Source: Pseudomonadaceae bacterium (GTDB taxonomy: Bacteria > Pseudomonadota > Gammaproteobacteria > Pseudomonadales > Pseudomonadaceae). From it: a stretch of 64,000 nucleotides of DNA. The DNA lies in contig CAAFUS010000013.1 of NCBI GenBank assembly GCA_900766265.1, positions 186,001-250,000 of the forward strand. Direction: 5' to 3'. Below, in pieces: positions 60,930 to 64,000 of the stretch. The position numbers were made by a program, and so were the translations under genes. The notes beneath the pieces are model-generated. The model had not been told where the DNA came from and searched no databases. It was given only the letters and a program-made list of their open reading frames with translations. How positions within the stretch are numbered: position 1 is the first letter of the stretch; the number at the start of each line of letters is the position of its first letter.

Positions 60930-62060
60930 ATGGCAGCCACGCGTATTGTTCCCCTGGTGATATTTCTTGGCGTGCTGGCCGGCGGCGCCTACTGGTGGCT
61001 GTCGCGTCCAGCGCCGGTTCCGGTGGCCGCCACTGGCGCCGTCCCGGTGACTCTGGCACCGGTGACCCGTGGCGATGTGCCGGTGCTGCTGCGCGGCCTC
61101 GGCCGGGTACGCGCGCTGCGCAGCATCGAGGTTCGCCCGCAGGTGGACGGCACTCTGGTCGAGTTGCCGGTCGGCGAGGGGCAGCGGGTGCGCAAGGGCG
61201 ACCTGCTGGCGCGGATCGACGACCGGAGCATCGCCGCGGCGCTGCGCCAGGCCGAGGCCGAGCGAGACGTCACCCGCGCCGAACTGGACATTGCCCGCAT
61301 CGACCTGCGCCGCTACGAGAACCTGGTCAAGGAACGCGCCGCGCCGGCGCAGACCCTCGATCAGCAGAAGGCCCTGGTGGCGCGCCTGCAGGCGACCCTC
61401 GGCACCCGCGAGGCGGCCGTCGCGGCGGCCCGGGTGCAGCTGAGCTACACCCGTATCCATTCCCCCACCGATGGTCGCGTCGGCATTCGCAACGTCGATG
61501 AGGGCGCGCTGGTGCGCAGCGGCGACAGCCAGGGGCTGTTCTCGGTAGTGCAGACCGACCCGATCCATGTCGAAGCGACCCTGCCCCAGGCGCGCCTGCC
61601 CGAGCTGCAGCGCATCCTCGCGCAGAGCCCCGAGGCGCCGGTGGTGGCCTACCGTGAGGATGGCGGTGAGGCGATCGCCGAAGGTCGCCTGGAACTGATC
61701 GACAACCGGGTGGCGCTGGAGTCCGGCACCATTCGCGTCAAGGCGCGGTTCGACAATGCCGACGAGCGCCTGTGGCCGGACCAGTCGGTGGTGATGAGCC
61801 TGCAGGCGCGCCTGCTCGAAGGCGTGCTGAGCATTCCGCAGCGGGCGATCCGCCAGGGCGCCGAAGGCACCTTCGTCTGGCGCGTCGTCGAGGGACAGGC
61901 GCAGCCGGTGCCGGTGCGGGTGGTCTACCAGACCGCCGACGAGGCGGTGGTCGAAGGGCTCGAGGCGGGCGAACAGGTGGTCACCGACGGCCAGTCGCGG
62001 CTACGTCCCGGCATCGCCGTACGCGAGGCCGACGAGCCGATCGCGGCGGGAGCCCACTGA
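60930..62060 (+). CDS. RND efflux periplasmic adaptor (membrane fusion protein)
   Basis: A 376-residue protein with an N-terminal signal/anchor (IVPLVIFLGVLAGGAYWWL). The lipoyl halves (VRALRSIEVRPQVDGTLVELPVGEGQRVRKGDLLARID, and YTRIHSPTDGRVGIRNVDEGALV) flank a helical hairpin rich in Ala, Arg and Glu (about 95-165), and beta-barrel and proximal domains follow. It resembles MdtA/MuxA-type adaptors and links the inner-membrane pump encoded next to an outer-membrane channel. ATGA overlap with the pump gene. Confidence 0.92.
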   Translation: MAATRIVPLVIFLGVLAGGAYWWLSRPAPVPVAATGAVPVTLAPVTRGDVPVLLRGLGRVRALRSIEVRPQVDGTLVELPVGEGQRVRKGDLLARIDDRSIAAALRQAEAERDVTRAELDIARIDLRRYENLVKERAAPAQTLDQQKALVARLQATLGTREAAVAAARVQLSYTRIHSPTDGRVGIRNVDEGALVRSGDSQGLFSVVQTDPIHVEATLPQARLPELQRILAQSPEAPVVAYREDGGEAIAEGRLELIDNRVALESGTIRVKARFDNADERLWPDQSVVMSLQARLLEGVLSIPQRAIRQGAEGTFVWRVVEGQAQPVPVRVVYQTADEAVVEGLEAGEQVVTDGQSRLRPGIAVREADEPIAAGAH

Positions 62061-64000
62061 TGCAGACGCGCGGTTTCTACGCGCTGTGCATCGGCCATCC
62101 GATCGGTATCGTGCTGCTGGCGGTGGCGCTGCTGCTGTGTGGGATGATCGCCTTCACCCGGCTGCCATTGGCACCGCTGCCCGAGGTGGACGCGCCCACC
62201 ATCGAGGTCACCGCGCAGATGCCCGGCGCCAGCGCCGACACCATGGCCTCGTCGGTGGCAACGCCCCTGGAGGTGCAGTTCAGCGCCATCCCCGGCATCG
62301 AGGACATGACCTCCACCAGCTCGCTGGGCCGGGTCGAGCTGATCCTGCAGTTCAACCTCGACAAGGACATCGACGCCGCCGCCCAGGAAGTCCAGGCGGC
62401 CATCAACGCGGCGTCCTCCCGGCTGCCGGCGGACCTGCCGGAGTTGCCGGTGTGGCGCAAGATCAACCCCGCCGACACCCCCATCATCATCCTCGCGGTC
62501 AGCTCGCAGACCCTGTCGCCCTATGAGGTCAGCGACCTGGCCGAGTCGGCCATCGCCCGCCAGCTGAGCCAGATCCAGGGCGTCGGCATGATTCGCCTCA
62601 ACGGTCTGCAGCGCCCGGCGATCCGTATTCAGGCGCGGCCCGAGCGGCTCGCCGCGGCTGGCGTCACCCTGGCCGAGATTCGCAGCGCGGTGCAGGGCGC
62701 CAGCGGCAACCGGCCGACCGGCGCGCTGGTCGGCGAGTACCGCCTCTCCACCCTCAACAGCAACGGCCAGCTGTTCGAAGCCTCCGACTACGCCGACCTG
62801 ATCGTCGCCTACCGGGGCGGGGCGCCCGTTCGGCTCGGCGACGTGGCGAACGTCAGCCTCGGCTCGGAGAACGCCTACACCCAGGCCACGCCCAACGGCG
62901 TGCCCGGCGTCGCGGTGGTCATCCGCCGCCAGCCCGGCGCCAACATCGTCGCCACCGCCGAGGCGGTGATCGCCGCGCTGCCGGAACTCACCGCCGAGCT
63001 GCCGGCCGACCTCAAGGTGGAAGTGCTCAACGACCGTACGCGCACCATCCGCGCCTCGCTGCACGAGGCCGAGCTGACCCTGCTGATCGCCGTGGCGCTG
63101 GTGATCGGCATCATGGCGTTGTTCCTGCGCCAATGGTCGGCGACGCTGGTGGTTTTCGCCGTGCTCGCCACCTCGGTGGTAGGCGCCTGCGCGGCGATGT
63201 ACCTGTTCGGACTGTCTCTGAACAACCTGACGCTGGTGGCGATCATCATCGCCGTGGGGTTCATGGTCGACGACGCCATCGTGGTGGTGGAGAACATCCA
63301 TCGGCACTTAGAGCGCGGGGTCGGGCGGGTCCAGGCGGCCCTCGACGGCATCCAGGAGATCGGCTTCACCGTGGTCTCCATCAGCCTGTCGCTGGTCGCG
63401 GTGTTCATTCCGCTGTTCTTCATGAGCGGCTACATCGGCCGGCTGTTTCGCGAGTTCGCCCTGGCCGCGACCTCGGCGATCCTAATCTCCGTGGTCATCT
63501 GCCTGACGCTGGCACCGGCACTGGCGGCGTTGTTCATGCAGCCGCTGCCGCCGGGACACGGTCGTGGCGGGCTGATGGACCGTGTCATCGCCCGCTACGA
63601 TCGGGCACTGGTCTGGGCGCTCGACCATCAGCGCATCACCCTCTCGGTGTTCGGCCTGTGCGTGCTGCTTAGCGTCGGCGGGTTCGTGCTGATGCCCAAG
63701 GGCTTCTTTCCGCTGCAGGACACCGGTTTCATGAACGGGACGGTGCAGGCGTCGGCCGACATCTCATACGAGGCGATGCAGGCCAAGAGCCGCCGCGTGG
63801 TGGAGATCCTGCGCAACGATCCGGACGTGATCGCCTTCAACGCCGACATCGGCAACGACGGCACGTACAGCGTGGGCGGCCTGGCGGTGGTGCTGAGCGA
63901 CCCCGACGACCGCGAGGCGACGGTGGAGCAGATCATCGATCGGCTGCGGCCGCAGTTCGCCGCGATTCCGGACCTGCGTGTGACGCTGCGCGCGGCGCAG
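62060..64000 (+). CDS. RND efflux inner-membrane permease (HAE1 type), 5' part
   Basis: 647 codons are visible and the frame is open at the window edge; a full RND pump is about 1020-1050 residues. The N-terminus has one membrane helix (GIVLLAVALLLCGMIAF), then RLPLAPLPEVDAPTIEVTAQMPGASADTMASSVATPLE, the RND hallmark, and GRVELILQFNLDKDIDAAAQEVQAAI. Helices 2-6 (about 335-500) include VGFMVDDAIVVVENIHRHLE with the proton-relay Asp pair. With the adaptor it resembles MdtAB/MuxAB systems; in those a second pump gene follows. Confidence 0.93.
   Translation, partial: MQTRGFYALCIGHPIGIVLLAVALLLCGMIAFTRLPLAPLPEVDAPTIEVTAQMPGASADTMASSVATPLEVQFSAIPGIEDMTSTSSLGRVELILQFNLDKDIDAAAQEVQAAINAASSRLPADLPELPVWRKINPADTPIIILAVSSQTLSPYEVSDLAESAIARQLSQIQGVGMIRLNGLQRPAIRIQARPERLAAAGVTLAEIRSAVQGASGNRPTGALVGEYRLSTLNSNGQLFEASDYADLIVAYRGGAPVRLGDVANVSLGSENAYTQATPNGVPGVAVVIRRQPGANIVATAEAVIAALPELTAELPADLKVEVLNDRTRTIRASLHEAELTLLIAVALVIGIMALFLRQWSATLVVFAVLATSVVGACAAMYLFGLSLNNLTLVAIIIAVGFMVDDAIVVVENIHRHLERGVGRVQAALDGIQEIGFTVVSISLSLVAVFIPLFFMSGYIGRLFREFALAATSAILISVVICLTLAPALAALFMQPLPPGHGRGGLMDRVIARYDRALVWALDHQRITLSVFGLCVLLSVGGFVLMPKGFFPLQDTGFMNGTVQASADISYEAMQAKSRRVVEILRNDPDVIAFNADIGNDGTYSVGGLAVVLSDPDDREATVEQIIDRLRPQFAAIPDLRVTLRAAQ

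Overview
The window is high-GC DNA from a gammaproteobacterium, most likely the Pseudomonas stutzeri group (Stutzerimonas). Three things point there: an ectABCD-ask ectoine/hydroxyectoine operon, a hexR/zwf divergon, and a second (lateral-type) flagellar system, which fits old reports of lateral flagella in P. stutzeri. The assignment rests on gene content and order and was not tested by alignment. I see no CRISPR array, insertion sequence, prophage or rRNA. The only tRNA is selenocysteine tRNA.

Region 1 (1-22188) is the distal two thirds of a lateral, Flag-2-like flagellar locus. It runs fliI(partial)-fliJ, flgM-flgN, fliD-fliS-fliT-fliK-fliL-fliA-motA-motB (laf B,C,D,E,F,S,T,U), then on the minus strand a ToxR/ToxS-like membrane regulator pair, a short flagellin and flgA. 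Back on the plus strand come flgBCDEFGHIJKL and a final LafW-like gene. A 21-bp-phased promoter-like element, TTTAAG then GTCGCCT, precedes flgM, fliD and the flagellin gene and is probably the target of the locally encoded FliA/LafS sigma factor. Good sigma-54 promoters precede fliD and flgB. The export apparatus, the basal-body genes upstream of fliI and the sigma-54 activator would lie to the left of the window.

Region 2 (22250-29236) begins with an ECF42-type sigma factor module (DGPF/YCII protein, SnoaL-like protein, DGPF/YCII protein, sigma factor) with a matching promoter in front. The dctBD two-component system and a cyclopropane-fatty-acid-synthase-like methyltransferase follow on the minus strand.

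Region 3 (29417-38785) is a compact selenocysteine island, all on the minus strand: fdnG (in-frame UGA with a SECIS hairpin), fdnH, fdnI, fdhE, selA, selB and selC. It carries the selenoenzyme, its maturation factor and all the decoding machinery except SelD.

Region 4 (39009-52558) is housekeeping and accessory: a Tim44-domain protein, an orphan TRAP solute-binding lipoprotein, UvrD, a PAS-GGDEF-EAL protein, a frameshifted trhP, LemA with an M48 peptidase, and a DUF2243/CtaG pair.

Region 5 (52559-64000) holds ectABCD-ask (minus strand), a gene-poor gap, zwf divergent from hexR across a HexR operator, a small charged protein, and the start of an RND efflux operon that runs off the right edge.
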